This document shows, piece after piece, positions 33,973-43,519 of a DNA stretch of 64,000 nt. Every line of letters begins with the position of its first letter. Positions within the stretch are counted from its first letter, which is position 1. Under the pieces are notes generated by a model, which made no database searches, was not told where the DNA came from, and was given only the letters and a program-made list of their open reading frames with translations. Where the stretch lies: contig CP186339.1 of the NCBI GenBank assembly GCA_049347715.1, forward strand, positions 1,674,001-1,738,000, given 5' to 3'. The translations under genes and the position numbers were made by a program. This DNA is from Thalassotalea_B piscium_A. GTDB lineage: Bacteria; Pseudomonadota; Gammaproteobacteria; Enterobacterales; Alteromonadaceae.

Positions 33973-34872
33973 ATGCCATTAACACAGAAAAAAAACATAT
34001 CTTTAGTACTGGGGAGTGGCGGAGCAAGGGGCATGGCACATATTGGTGTAATTCGCTGGTTAGAAGAACATGATTATGTAATTTCTTCTATTTCTGGCTG
34101 CTCTATTGGCGCCTTAATCGGTGGGATATATGCTGCGGGTAAACTTCATGAGTTTGAACTATGGGTAAGAGCTATAACTAAAGTAGATATTGTAAATTTG
34201 CTAGATCTTTCTTGGAACAGTAGTGGGCTAGTAAAAGGCGATAAAATAATCAATACACTTACTGAAATAGTGGGTGATATAGCTATCGAAGACTTAGCAA
34301 TTAAATATACAGCGGTCGCGGCTGACATTAAGAATGAGAAAGAAGTATGGATGAATTCCGGAAGGTTATTTGATGCCATTAGAGCGTCTATATCCCTGCC
34401 TCTATTTTTTACGCCTTACAATCACAACGGCACAAAATTGATAGATGGTGGTGTATTAAACCCAGTACCTATAGCACCAACTTTTGGTGATGCTACTGAC
34501 ATGACTGTTGCTGTAAACCTTGGTGGACCGGCTATTTCAATCAAAAAAGCTCAAGTAAAACTTAGGGAAAAGCCAGTTGCTTCAAAGTTTACTTCTAAAA
34601 TAAGTGAATTTATCGGAAGCTTTAATCAACAGTCTCAAAATGATTTAAATGATAAATGGGGTGGCTATTATGTAGCTAACCAAGCATTTGATGCCATGCA
34701 AAGTACTATTTCAAGACAAAAGTTGGCTGCATACCCACCTGATGTGTTAATAGAAATAGCTCGTAATGCTTGTGGTACATTGGAATTTGATAAAGCTGAT
34801 GAAATGATTAAACTAGGTTACTCATTGTGTGAAGAGCACTTTAGCGGAGAAAGATCACTTTATGAATTCTGA
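33973..34872 (+). CDS. Cassette 14a: patatin-like phospholipase
   Basis: A 299-aa serine lipase of the patatin family. Visible are the oxyanion loop LVLGSGGARGMAH (about residues 11-23), the nucleophile elbow SGCSIGALIGG (Ser in G-x-S-x-G) and the catalytic Asp in IDGGVLNPVP. No signal peptide, so it is cytoplasmic, as in RssA-like and CapV-like proteins. Patatins are effectors in several anti-phage systems, but no cyclase or sensor gene is here. Its stop overlaps the start of the next gene (ATG 34862), so the two are translationally coupled. Confidence 0.88.
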   Translation: MPLTQKKNISLVLGSGGARGMAHIGVIRWLEEHDYVISSISGCSIGALIGGIYAAGKLHEFELWVRAITKVDIVNLLDLSWNSSGLVKGDKIINTLTEIVGDIAIEDLAIKYTAVAADIKNEKEVWMNSGRLFDAIRASISLPLFFTPYNHNGTKLIDGGVLNPVPIAPTFGDATDMTVAVNLGGPAISIKKAQVKLREKPVASKFTSKISEFIGSFNQQSQNDLNDKWGGYYVANQAFDAMQSTISRQKLAAYPPDVLIEIARNACGTLEFDKADEMIKLGYSLCEEHFSGERSLYEF

Positions 34873-35455
34873 GATAGACTACGAAAACTACAATGTAGAA
34901 GAATTGGAAGATGTACTTAAACATATAGACAAAGACGCGTATCCAGAAAGAACCCAAAAAGTTCAAGAAGCATTACATAAAAGACTCGCTATAATGCCTG
35001 ATCCTAATAAAAAACTACCAATTAATCCTAAATTAATTGGGGTGAAAGGAGTTGTCTACTCACCAAATCAGGCGGCTCTTGGAGCATTTGTTGGAGGCCC
35101 TTTTGCTTCGCTTTATTTCCTTAAAACTAACTTTGAAGTACTCGGAAGCGAAAAAAGCAAAAAAAACACTATAGCATTAGGCTGTATTATTATTTTTTTT
35201 ATGCTTTTAATCTTGCCATTTTTACCTGATAACTTTCCAAATACGGTGATCCCAGTTTTGACGGTATCTATAACTAAAATATTAGTTGATAAATTACAGT
35301 TTACTAAAGAAGATATTGAAATATCTGAAGGGCTAAAATATCAGTCAAACTGGGGAGTTTTTTTCACAAGCATTATTTGCTTAGTTCTACTACTAATTAC
35401 AGCATTTGTATTTATCTTGGTTATTGAAATGCTAGGCGTATTAGTTACTGCCTAG
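34862..35455 (+). CDS. Cassette 14b: membrane protein with 'YPERT' N-terminal motif
   Basis: A 197-aa protein. The N-terminus DYENYNVEELEDVLKHIDKDAYPERTQKVQEAL is clearly related to the start of the cassette 13 protein. Two or three hydrophobic helices follow (about residues 110-130 and 168-195), with glycine-rich ALGAFVGGPFASLYF before them. ATG 34862 overlaps the patatin stop codon (ATGAATTCTGA), so they probably work together, perhaps as a membrane partner of the phospholipase. That role is inference. Confidence 0.7.
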   Translation: MNSEIDYENYNVEELEDVLKHIDKDAYPERTQKVQEALHKRLAIMPDPNKKLPINPKLIGVKGVVYSPNQAALGAFVGGPFASLYFLKTNFEVLGSEKSKKNTIALGCIIIFFMLLILPFLPDNFPNTVIPVLTVSITKILVDKLQFTKEDIEISEGLKYQSNWGVFFTSIICLVLLLITAFVFILVIEMLGVLVTA

Positions 35456-35490
35456 CAACAAGCTCTGAGCAGGACAGCGAGTAAAGTCGG
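35448..35490 (+). other. Last attC of the array, left arm only
   Basis: GCCTAGCAACAAGCTCTGAGCAGGAC resembles an R''/L'' arm, but no GGCGTTA right arm follows. The array ends here by truncation. Confidence 0.5.
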
Positions 35491-35773
35491 GGAAGTTCTC
35501 GGTTCATTTATTGAAGCTAAGAATGCCGTTATTCAAGATATTATTGCATATAACAGTCAGGTTAGACCGCGGCCCTATTAAGGAAAATAAACATCCAAGA
35601 GTTCAGAGACAAGGTACTTGTTTGAATGCATATCTGTGGCCAAAATGAGTTGACTACAACACTCAAGCTTTATGGACAGTCACCTCTTTATCTCATTAAT
35701 CGCTCACTTTACTCTTTGTAGAATTTATAGACTTAGGTAAAATGGCTTATTTCATATAAACATAGGTTTTTCA
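35456..35773. other. End of array: 318 bp with a possible gene fragment
   Basis: After the half attC, an open stretch of about 34 codons (35482-35580, reading ASKVGEVLGSFIEAKNAV... ending RPRPY) has no start codon and may be the C-terminal end of a lost gene. The rest shows nothing I can support. Confidence 0.4.
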
Positions 35774-36661
35774 TTGGAAATTTGGGTCGCATTTACCTTA
35801 CTTGCCGCTTTTATGCAGGCAGTTCGTACCGCAGGTCAAAAAAAATTATCGGTTCATTTAAATGCGATGGCAACTACGGGAGTGCGTTATTTATATGCAT
35901 TACCTTTTGCTGTGCTTTATTTAGTATTTTTATTAGATTATCGCCAACAATCCATTCCTGAACTGAATCCGCTCTTTCTACAATATGCTTTAATTGCTTG
36001 TGTCATGCAGATTATTGGTACTGCATGTTTAGTTGCTGCCTTTAAGTATAGAAATTTTGCCGTGGCGACTAGCTTGGCAAAAACTGAAGCAATTCAAGTG
36101 GCGATTGTTGGAGCGCTGGTTTTTTCCGTATCGATGAGTTTATTAGGCTGGATTTCAGTCATTATCGGTGTGGTGGGAGTTATTATTTTATCGAAAGTAA
36201 GGTTTACCGTTAAAGATCTCTTTCAAAATCCCGGTGCTGGCTTTGGATTAGCGTCGGGTTTGGCACTGGCGATAACAACCTTACTTATTCGTGAATCAAG
36301 CTTAGCATTAAATATTGATCTGATGGTGAGCGCGGCAGTGACGCTTGTTTTTATGATCACTGTACAATCGTTAATTTCGGTTATATATGTTTGGTTTCAA
36401 GATAAAAAACAGTTGGTGCTGATGTTTACGCATTGGCGTTTATGTTTATTTGTGGGGATTACTAGTGTGCTAGGGTCTATTGGCTGGTTTACCGGCGCAA
36501 GTTATCAAAATGCTGCCTATGTTAAAGCGTTAGGACAGGTAGAGTTCTTTATTACCTTATTTTTAACCTATCGTATTTTTAAAGAAAAAATTGCCGCAAT
36601 GGAATATGTAGGGATGGCGTTAATTATTGCGAGTGTAGTTATTTTATTACTTTGGGCTTAA
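35774..36661 (+). CDS. EamA/DMT-family transporter
   Basis: A 295-aa inner membrane protein with about 10 hydrophobic helices in two EamA repeats. A repeat signature ends ISVIIGVVGVIILSKVRF in the first half and YVGMALIIASVVILLLW in the second. Probable exporter of an amino acid or metabolite; substrate unknown. The start is TTG 35774. First core gene on the right side of the integron array. Confidence 0.85.
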   Translation: MEIWVAFTLLAAFMQAVRTAGQKKLSVHLNAMATTGVRYLYALPFAVLYLVFLLDYRQQSIPELNPLFLQYALIACVMQIIGTACLVAAFKYRNFAVATSLAKTEAIQVAIVGALVFSVSMSLLGWISVIIGVVGVIILSKVRFTVKDLFQNPGAGFGLASGLALAITTLLIRESSLALNIDLMVSAAVTLVFMITVQSLISVIYVWFQDKKQLVLMFTHWRLCLFVGITSVLGSIGWFTGASYQNAAYVKALGQVEFFITLFLTYRIFKEKIAAMEYVGMALIIASVVILLLWA

Positions 36662-36736
36662 TTTCCTTTGGCGGAGATAACATATTTGTTAAACTTGCCC
36701 CAATTAACAAATTTATATAAGTAAACTGGACAATTG

Positions 36737-37219
36737 ATGAAAATTACAGATAACAAAGTCGTACAATTTCACTACAGATTAAAAGATGAAGCTGGTACAG
36801 AAATAGAAAATTCATATGAAAGTGAACCATTAGCTTATTTGCATGGCCATAAAAATATGATTGTTGGTGTTGAAAACGCACTAACAGACAAAACTGCCGG
36901 TGATAAATTTTCAGTGACCTTACAACCAGCAGAAGCTTATGGTGAACGTCAAGAAGATGCTGTTGAACGTGTACCTGTAAAACATTTGCAGGGTGCAACA
37001 AAATGGAAACCGGGTATGACAGCCATTGTTAATACTGAACAAGGACAGCGCCAAGTTACTGTGATTAAAGCGGGTCGCTTTATGGTTACGGTTGATATAA
37101 ACCCACCTCTAGCAGGTAAAGTGTTAACTTTTGATTTAGAGGTTGTGGATGTTCGTGATGCAACGGACGAAGAAATTCAACATGGTCATGCCCACGGGGC
37201 AGGTGGACATCACCACTAA
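36737..37219 (+). CDS. slyD: FKBP-type peptidyl-prolyl isomerase, SlyD-like
   Basis: A 160-aa cytosolic prolyl isomerase/chaperone. The FKBP part has VVQFHYRLKDEAGTEIENSYESEP, EAYGERQEDAVERVPVKHLQG and GKVLTFDLEVVDVRDAT; the region between is the IF chaperone insert. The short His-rich tail HGHAHGAGGHHH would bind nickel or other metals. ATG 36737 is preferred over the overlapping TTG at 36734. Confidence 0.87.
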   Translation: MKITDNKVVQFHYRLKDEAGTEIENSYESEPLAYLHGHKNMIVGVENALTDKTAGDKFSVTLQPAEAYGERQEDAVERVPVKHLQGATKWKPGMTAIVNTEQGQRQVTVIKAGRFMVTVDINPPLAGKVLTFDLEVVDVRDATDEEIQHGHAHGAGGHHH

Positions 37220-37239
37220 AGCTATTTAAGTTTAATGGA

Positions 37240-37266
37240 AAGGTCAGCTACGCTGGCCTTTTTTTA
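37240..37266 (+). terminator. Rho-independent terminator after slyD
   Basis: AAGGTCAGC / GCTGGCCTT stem with a 3-nt loop followed by TTTTTAT. Confidence 0.85.
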
Positions 37267-37364
37267 TGTTTGCCATTTAGTCTTTAATTTGTTTTTAGGG
37301 GGATTACTTGCTAATTTTTAGATGATTGCTAATCTATTTACACACTAATAAAAAGAGAGTGCAT

Positions 37365-38672
37365 ATGAAACGTCAAAAGAAAAATAATATTAAAATAGCA
37401 AGCGTTGTCACACTAATAACCTTATCTGCCAATGTTTGGGCTGATACTCAAGTTATTCATGCAGGAACATTACTTACCATTCCAGGGGAAAGTCCTCTTT
37501 CAAAGCAAACATTAGTTGTAACCGATGGAAAAATATCACAGATTGAATCTGGTTTTATAAAACCTGAAAAAATAGCTAAAGATGCTGAATTTATTGATTT
37601 ATCTTCAAGCTTTGTGATGCCGGGGTTAATGGATTTACATGTTCATTTACAGGGGGAATTAGGCCCTAACAATGACAGTGAAGCATTGAAAATGTCATCA
37701 CAGTTAATGCAAATGCGCTCACAAATGTTTGCTATGCGTACTTTAAATGCTGGTTTTACAACCGTGCGCGATGTAGGGTCAAGTCCTCAAGAAATGTATG
37801 CGTTACGAGATGCTATTGATAATGGTTGGATACAAGGACCAACCATTATTGCGGCAGGTGGCGTAGGTATTACCGGTGGGCACGCTGATGTTAGTGGGGT
37901 AAGCCCTGAGTTAATGGCATTTCATGATGAAAGTAATAAAACTATTTGTAATGGCCCTTATGACTGTCGACGCGCAGCTCGTCATGCTATTAAGTACGGC
38001 GCAGATCTTATTAAAATCACATCAACAGGTGGGGTATTAACTGATCGTGCAACGGGCACTGGTCAACAAATGGAAATGGATGAGCTCAAAGAAGTCGTCT
38101 TGGCGGCAAAACGTATGGGTAGTAAAGTGGCCAGTCATGCTCATCAAGAAGATGGCATTATTGCCGCGCTACAAGCTGGTGTTGCAAGTATTGAACATGG
38201 CACTTATGCGGGGAAAGAATCTTACAAGTTATTCAAAAAAACGGGGGCTTACTTAGTGCCGACATTACTGGCAGGTGAAACTGTCTTGCAAATGGCGAAA
38301 AATACTAATGTACTTTCTGAATCACAAAAAGCAAAAGCGATAAAAGTAGGGACTGATATGAAAGGTAATTTTGCTAAAGCTTATAAAGCTGGGGTGAAAA
38401 TTGCTTTTGGTACAGACAGTGGTGTTTCTAAACATGGTATTAATGCTCAAGAAGCGGTATTAATGTACAAAGCAGGAATGCCGGCGAATGAAGTAATTAA
38501 ATCAGCGACCGTTAATGCCGCAGACTTAATAGATCGAAGTGATAGTTTAGGTACCCTAGAAGTGGGTAAAATGGCAGATATTATTGCGACAGATGCAAGT
38601 CCATTAGATAATATTGAAGAGCTACTTGATGTCGACTTTGTGATGAAGTCAGGCAAGGTTATTAAAATTTAA
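37365..38672 (+). CDS. Exported amidohydrolase-family protein
   Basis: A 435-aa metal-dependent hydrolase with a signal peptide (about residues 1-25, cleaved near VWA-D). The metal centre is visible in MPGLMDLHVHLQGE (H-x-H), DLIKITSTGGV (Lys region), VASHAHQEDGIIAAL, SIEHGTYA and IAFGTDSGV (catalytic Asp). This pattern is that of imidazolonepropionase-like and Xaa-Pro/peptidase-type amidohydrolases. Probably periplasmic hydrolysis of a dipeptide or cyclic amide; substrate unknown. ATG 37365 has AGAGAG upstream; the longer reading lacks a ribosome site. Confidence 0.87.
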   Translation: MKRQKKNNIKIASVVTLITLSANVWADTQVIHAGTLLTIPGESPLSKQTLVVTDGKISQIESGFIKPEKIAKDAEFIDLSSSFVMPGLMDLHVHLQGELGPNNDSEALKMSSQLMQMRSQMFAMRTLNAGFTTVRDVGSSPQEMYALRDAIDNGWIQGPTIIAAGGVGITGGHADVSGVSPELMAFHDESNKTICNGPYDCRRAARHAIKYGADLIKITSTGGVLTDRATGTGQQMEMDELKEVVLAAKRMGSKVASHAHQEDGIIAALQAGVASIEHGTYAGKESYKLFKKTGAYLVPTLLAGETVLQMAKNTNVLSESQKAKAIKVGTDMKGNFAKAYKAGVKIAFGTDSGVSKHGINAQEAVLMYKAGMPANEVIKSATVNAADLIDRSDSLGTLEVGKMADIIATDASPLDNIEELLDVDFVMKSGKVIKI

Positions 38673-38686
38673 TTAGCTTGCTTTCA

Positions 38687-38732
38687 GGGGAAACGGCTTA
38701 AGGTTACTAAGTCGTTTTCCCTTTGGTTTTTA
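38687..38732 (+). terminator. Rho-independent terminator after the amidohydrolase gene
   Basis: GGGAAACGGCTTA pairs with TAAGTCGTTTTCCC (one bulge, one G-U pair), followed by a T-rich run ending TTTTT. Confidence 0.75.
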
Positions 38733-38734
38733 CA

Positions 38735-39232
38735 TTATTGCACTAACATAAAGTCTTCGAGAAACCATGCTGCAAATTCATGGCGACCTTCAACATTTGC
38801 TTTACTATAAATAAGCGAGGCCTGCTGACGTACTGTTTTCTCTTTAGTATTACGATAACTGCTTATTTCTTTGAAACTTAACCCTTTTAGTAAAAGCATA
38901 GCCACTTCTTGTTCACTTTTGGTTAATTGCCATTGTTGAAATTGTGATTGAATAACTTCTGCGTATTGCATGCGCGCATTTTTCATTTCTTTCGAGACAT
39001 TTTTTAATTGATTACTTGAAATAAGTAACTCATCTTTTAATTTTGCTAATCTAGCACTTTTTTCATACATATTTTTTATTAGAAAGATCGCGCCAATTGC
39101 GGAAATAAGGACGATGATACTTTCTGAAAAAATATGCCATATTGGTACACCTAATGAGATGTCAGTTAATACATCAAAAAAATTTAAAATCATTATCAAA
39201 ACCAATATGGTTGTTATTAGCCGATCTTTCAT
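38735..39232 (-). CDS. Membrane-anchored LuxR-type regulator
   Basis: A 165-aa protein with two N-terminal hydrophobic helices (about residues 5-25 and 34-52), a coiled-coil linker (ARLAKLKDELLISSNQLKNVSKEMKNA) and a C-terminal LuxR-type helix-turn-helix (LTKSEQEVAMLLLKGLSFKEISSYRNTKEKTVRQQASLIYSKANV). The architecture suggests a membrane-bound transcription factor. It is divergent from the RND efflux genes, which it may control. Such anchored short LuxR proteins are uncommon next to metal efflux genes. Confidence 0.8.
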   Translation of the reverse strand: MKDRLITTILVLIMILNFFDVLTDISLGVPIWHIFSESIIVLISAIGAIFLIKNMYEKSARLAKLKDELLISSNQLKNVSKEMKNARMQYAEVIQSQFQQWQLTKSEQEVAMLLLKGLSFKEISSYRNTKEKTVRQQASLIYSKANVEGRHEFAAWFLEDFMLVQ

Positions 39233-39337
39233 TATTCTCTCTAATTATCAGTGTGTTAAAATGTCAACGGACAAATGTACCATAAGCCAAAAACTGACAA
39301 ATGCCCGATGTGTTTTTCTTAGATATACGTACTATCA

Positions 39338-40441
39338 ATGAACGATTTTATTCATTTTATTGATTCATTCACTATGTTAACTAAATTGGTCTTTATATTT
39401 ATATCGACAGCTCAAACTATTTTTTTTTCCTTGTTTATATTATCACTTTTCCTTATTCATAATGCACGTGCGTTTGAACAGCCCTTACAAATACCTTTAT
39501 CTAGTTTGGGTGATTTTCATATTGAATTTACCAAAATTGAATCAAGTGATTATCTTGAAAAACAAAGTGTCATAGGTCAGGTGACATATCTGACCGGGGA
39601 AAACTACTCGGTATTATTACCTTTTGATATCCAAAAAATAAGCTATACCCTTCACAATGGTAGTCAAGTGAATAAAGGTGACATTATTGCGAAAGTCGAT
39701 GGTTATGATGTTCATCATTTTTTTGATGAGTACGAATCAGCTAAAGCTATATTTGAGGCATCTAAACACCATTATTTAACTAATAAACGTTACTTTAACA
39801 ATAAAACGATAAAGAGTTCCGAGTGGTTAGATATTACTTCAAGTTATTTTTCCGCGAAATTAACATTAGAGCACTTTCATCATCAGTTGGCTTTTCTGCA
39901 GGTAAATGACAAAGATGAAGTGTTTTTTATTAGTCCTGAAAATGGCTTACTCAATTTAACTGATGTAACAAGTAGTAAATCTTCGGGTGATCTTGCGTTT
40001 GAAATTATTAACGAGAAGTCCATTAGGGTTAAAATTTCATTGCCTTTGACAACGAATAACCGACTTTCGCACTTTTTAGTTTCACCTTCATGTTCATTAT
40101 CGTTAGGGCGTCAGGAATCATTGGCGGATAAATACCATTATACTTTATGGACTGTACCTGATGACGGCTGCCATTTTACTTTAGGTCAACGGGTTACTGT
40201 TACGCCTATTTACCATTTTAATGGTTATAAAATTCCTAAATCTGCTATTTTTGAGTTTAAGGATATTGATTATTTAGTGCTTAAAAACGGTGACACATTA
40301 CAGTTAAACCCAATAACTATTATGAGGGGAGATCAAGCTTACGCTTATGTAACAAGTGAAAAAGCTATTGCTAGCCTTGAGGTTTTAACAAGCTCAGTAA
40401 GTGTTATACAAGGGATTCTTCTTGGTTTAGGAGCTGAGTAA
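39338..40441 (+). CDS. RND efflux periplasmic adaptor-like protein
   Basis: A 367-aa protein with a long hydrophobic N-terminus (about residues 12-45; ends NARA-F) and a beta-barrel/lipoyl-like section (ENYSVLLPFDIQKISYTLHNGSQVNKGDIIAKVDGYDV). A helical hairpin (FDEYESAKAIFEASKHHYLTNKRYF) and further beta sections follow. This is the membrane fusion protein pattern, though divergent. Its stop codon (TAA ending at 40441) is directly followed by the RND pump ATG at 40442. No outer membrane factor gene is adjacent. Confidence 0.78.
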   Translation: MNDFIHFIDSFTMLTKLVFIFISTAQTIFFSLFILSLFLIHNARAFEQPLQIPLSSLGDFHIEFTKIESSDYLEKQSVIGQVTYLTGENYSVLLPFDIQKISYTLHNGSQVNKGDIIAKVDGYDVHHFFDEYESAKAIFEASKHHYLTNKRYFNNKTIKSSEWLDITSSYFSAKLTLEHFHHQLAFLQVNDKDEVFFISPENGLLNLTDVTSSKSSGDLAFEIINEKSIRVKISLPLTTNNRLSHFLVSPSCSLSLGRQESLADKYHYTLWTVPDDGCHFTLGQRVTVTPIYHFNGYKIPKSAIFEFKDIDYLVLKNGDTLQLNPITIMRGDQAYAYVTSEKAIASLEVLTSSVSVIQGILLGLGAE

Positions 40442-43400
40442 ATGTTGAATCTATTGATTAAATTTTCGCTTACTCAACGTATTTTTGTTTTTGTTTTATT
40501 ATCAGTCTCATTATTTTTTGGGGCGAAAGCTTGGTTGAATATCCCAATAGATGCTTTTCCTGATATCTCACCAACACAAGTAAAAATCGTACTTAAGTTA
40601 CCGGGTATGAACGCGGTTGAAATTGAATCTCAAGTGACGAGAGTGATTGAAACTGAGTTGCTTGGTATACCAGCGCAAGAAATGCTTCGTTCTACGACAA
40701 AATATTCAATTACAGATATTACGATCGACTTTAAAGAAGGGACAGACATCTATTGGGCTAGGCAACAAGTCACTGAACGTATACAAAATGTAATGCCGTC
40801 ACTACCGAGTAACATTAGTGGAGGGATTGCCCCTATGAGTACTCCGCTAAGTGAAGTATTTATGTTTACGGTTGATAACCCAAATTTATCACTGAAAGAT
40901 AAGCGAGATATTCTTGATTGGCAAATAAGACCCTTACTGAGAACCGTTGCAGGGGTTGCTGACGTAAATAGCTTAGGGGGGTTTGTTAAAACCTTTGAAA
41001 TTAAACCTGATTTGTTGGCAATGCAAGTCTACAACTTGTCATTTTCACAAATAGAAAATGCAATCACACAATCTAATCAAAATGGCGGTGTTGGGCGTTT
41101 AATTAAAGGTAATGATGCTTTAATTCTCCGTACAGAGGGTAAGTTTACTAGTATCGACTCAATAAAAAACACTGTTATTAAAAGTACTGATAGCAAGGTG
41201 ATTAAGTTGCAAGATATCGCCTCGATTAATATTGGTGCGTTAACCCGTTATGGGGCAGTAACAAAAGATGGCAGTGAAGCTACACAAGGTTTGATCATAG
41301 CATTAAAAAACAGTAATACCGCTCAAGTTATCCATGATGTGAAGATCAAAATGAAAGAAATTGAGGCTTCGTTGCCTCAAGGTACCAAGATCAATGTTTT
41401 CTATGATCGGTCAACGTTAATAGATACGGCAATTAATACCATTAGCAGTGCCCTTGCACAAGCAGTGTTCTTAGTGATTGTTTTATTAGCCATATTTTTA
41501 GGTGATATTCGATCATCATTAGTTGTTTCACTATCTTTACCTATGTCTGCACTACTTACTTTTATTTTAATGGATCAGTTTAGTTTATCCGCTAATTTAA
41601 TGAGTTTAGGTGGTTTAGTGATTGCTATTGGTATGTTGGTAGATTCTTCAGTGGTTATTGTTGAAAATATTGTTAATCGTTTAGCTACTCATCAGCACTC
41701 ACCGCGGTTACATGTGATTTATCGTGCTTGTAAAGAAGTCGCTACGCCAGTATTTTCAGGCACACTGATTATCATCATTGTATTTTCTCCTTTATTAACA
41801 TTATCGGGGTTGGAAGGTAAATTATTTACCCCTGTGGCATTAACCATTGTTTTTGCAATGATAAGTGCCTTATTACTCTCACTAACTGCAATTCCTATTT
41901 TTGCTTCTTTATTATTAAAACAAGGAGCTACTACACAACCTAGGATAGTAGTTTTTTTGCAGAACCTTTATGAAAAAACATTAGTTGTAGCAATAAAGAA
42001 ACCTAAGGTACTTATTATTATAGGCTTTGCTTTTCTCATCTTAAGTTTGGGGCTATTTCAACAATTAGGGAAGAGTTTCATGCCAGTATTAGATGAGGGG
42101 GACATTATTGTTCAACTGGAAAAGTCACCGAGTATTTCATTATCTGCTTCTATTGATATCGATAAACAAATTGAAAAAATACTCTTATCTCAAACGCCTG
42201 AAATAGTACAAATTGTTGCACGGACTGGTTCTGATGAGTTGGGACTTGATCCTATGGGCTTAAATGAAACCGATGTATTTATGGAGTTGGCCCCTAAAGA
42301 TGATTGGCGTTTTGCCACTAAAGCAGAGTTGATTGATGATATTCGTCACACGTTAAAGGGCTTTCCTGGTATGAATATTGGTTTTACTCAACCAATACAA
42401 ATGCGTGTATCTGAAATGCTAACAGGGGGAACAGGTGATATTTCCATTAAAATTATCGGCAATAATATCAGTACATTATCTGATATTGCTCAGCAGGTTG
42501 CTGATTTAGCAGAACAAACTAATGGTGGTACTGATATACAAATGGCAATTATAGAAGGTGGCAAGTTTGTTAATATTAAACTGATCCCAGAAATTGCCAG
42601 TCAATTTGATTTAACTATTGCAGAGTTTAGCCGTTATTTAACCTCTCAAATAGAAGGACTACCGATATCTTCATTACTTGAGGGTAATAAAACTATTCCT
42701 ATTTTGTTTAAAGGGATTAAAGAAAGTTCATTACATTTATCTGACATTGGTTCGATAGACTCGCTTAAGTCACATTTAATTTTACTACCCAACAATACAT
42801 TACTTCCTCTGGAGCAAATTGCACAAGTTAGCTTTCAAAGTGGTCCTTTACTTATTGAAAGAGAACAAGGAAATCGTTTTGCTTCAGTGAATGTTAATGT
42901 GACCAACCGCGATATTGTCGGTTATGTAGAGGAATTAAACGATAAAATTAAAAATACGGTTAAATTACCTAGCGGCTATACCATTTCGTTTGGTGGTGAG
43001 TTTGAAAGTCAGCAAAGAGCGACTAAAAATTTATTAGTACTTATTCCTATAGCCCTTGGATTGATATTTATTATTCTATTTACTACGTTTAACTCAGTGG
43101 CTAAATCAGGACTCATTATTGCTAATATCCCTTTTGCGTTAGTGGGCGGTATTATAGGGTTATATGTGAGCAATGAGTATCTGTCGGTTCCAGCTTCTGT
43201 GGGTTTCATTGCTTTATTGGGGGTAGCAGTACTGAATGGCATTGTAATGATCAGTTATTTTGAGCAAACCAAAATGTATACGACTGACCTTACCCATAGG
43301 GTGATTGATGGAGCTAAACGACGATTAAGACCTGTATTGATGACAGCTACAACAGCTATGTTCGGTTTACTTCCTTTAGTTTTTGCGTCAGGTCCTGGTG

Positions 43401-43519
43401 CTGAAATACAAAAACCTTTAGCGATTGTTGTTATTGGTGGATTAATTACCTCAACATTCACAACATTATATTTATTGCCTATTTTCTATTGCTGGTTGGA
43501 GAAAAAAAATGTCAAATGA
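40442..43519 (+). CDS. RND-family efflux pump, heavy-metal (CusA/CzcA-like) type
   Basis: A 1025-aa inner membrane proton antiporter with about 12 helices and two large periplasmic loops. Signatures are IPIDAFPDISPTQVKI (typical of HME pumps), AIGMLVDSSVVIVENIVNRL in helix 4, and RPVLMTATTAMFGLLPL near the C-terminus. The CzcA-type first Asp of helix 4 (DFG) is replaced by AIG, as in CusA, so the ion or substrate is uncertain. It forms an operon with the adaptor upstream and the DUF3240 gene overlapping its 3' end. Confidence 0.9.
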   Translation: MLNLLIKFSLTQRIFVFVLLSVSLFFGAKAWLNIPIDAFPDISPTQVKIVLKLPGMNAVEIESQVTRVIETELLGIPAQEMLRSTTKYSITDITIDFKEGTDIYWARQQVTERIQNVMPSLPSNISGGIAPMSTPLSEVFMFTVDNPNLSLKDKRDILDWQIRPLLRTVAGVADVNSLGGFVKTFEIKPDLLAMQVYNLSFSQIENAITQSNQNGGVGRLIKGNDALILRTEGKFTSIDSIKNTVIKSTDSKVIKLQDIASINIGALTRYGAVTKDGSEATQGLIIALKNSNTAQVIHDVKIKMKEIEASLPQGTKINVFYDRSTLIDTAINTISSALAQAVFLVIVLLAIFLGDIRSSLVVSLSLPMSALLTFILMDQFSLSANLMSLGGLVIAIGMLVDSSVVIVENIVNRLATHQHSPRLHVIYRACKEVATPVFSGTLIIIIVFSPLLTLSGLEGKLFTPVALTIVFAMISALLLSLTAIPIFASLLLKQGATTQPRIVVFLQNLYEKTLVVAIKKPKVLIIIGFAFLILSLGLFQQLGKSFMPVLDEGDIIVQLEKSPSISLSASIDIDKQIEKILLSQTPEIVQIVARTGSDELGLDPMGLNETDVFMELAPKDDWRFATKAELIDDIRHTLKGFPGMNIGFTQPIQMRVSEMLTGGTGDISIKIIGNNISTLSDIAQQVADLAEQTNGGTDIQMAIIEGGKFVNIKLIPEIASQFDLTIAEFSRYLTSQIEGLPISSLLEGNKTIPILFKGIKESSLHLSDIGSIDSLKSHLILLPNNTLLPLEQIAQVSFQSGPLLIEREQGNRFASVNVNVTNRDIVGYVEELNDKIKNTVKLPSGYTISFGGEFESQQRATKNLLVLIPIALGLIFIILFTTFNSVAKSGLIIANIPFALVGGIIGLYVSNEYLSVPASVGFIALLGVAVLNGIVMISYFEQTKMYTTDLTHRVIDGAKRRLRPVLMTATTAMFGLLPLVFASGPGAEIQKPLAIVVIGGLITSTFTTLYLLPIFYCWLEKKNVK

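Noticed and set aside
19700..35460. CRISPR array as an explanation for the regularly recurring repeats
   Set aside because: Repeats are imperfect palindromes 57-110 bp long spaced by whole genes and end in GTTRRR; they are attC sites, not short direct repeats with spacers.
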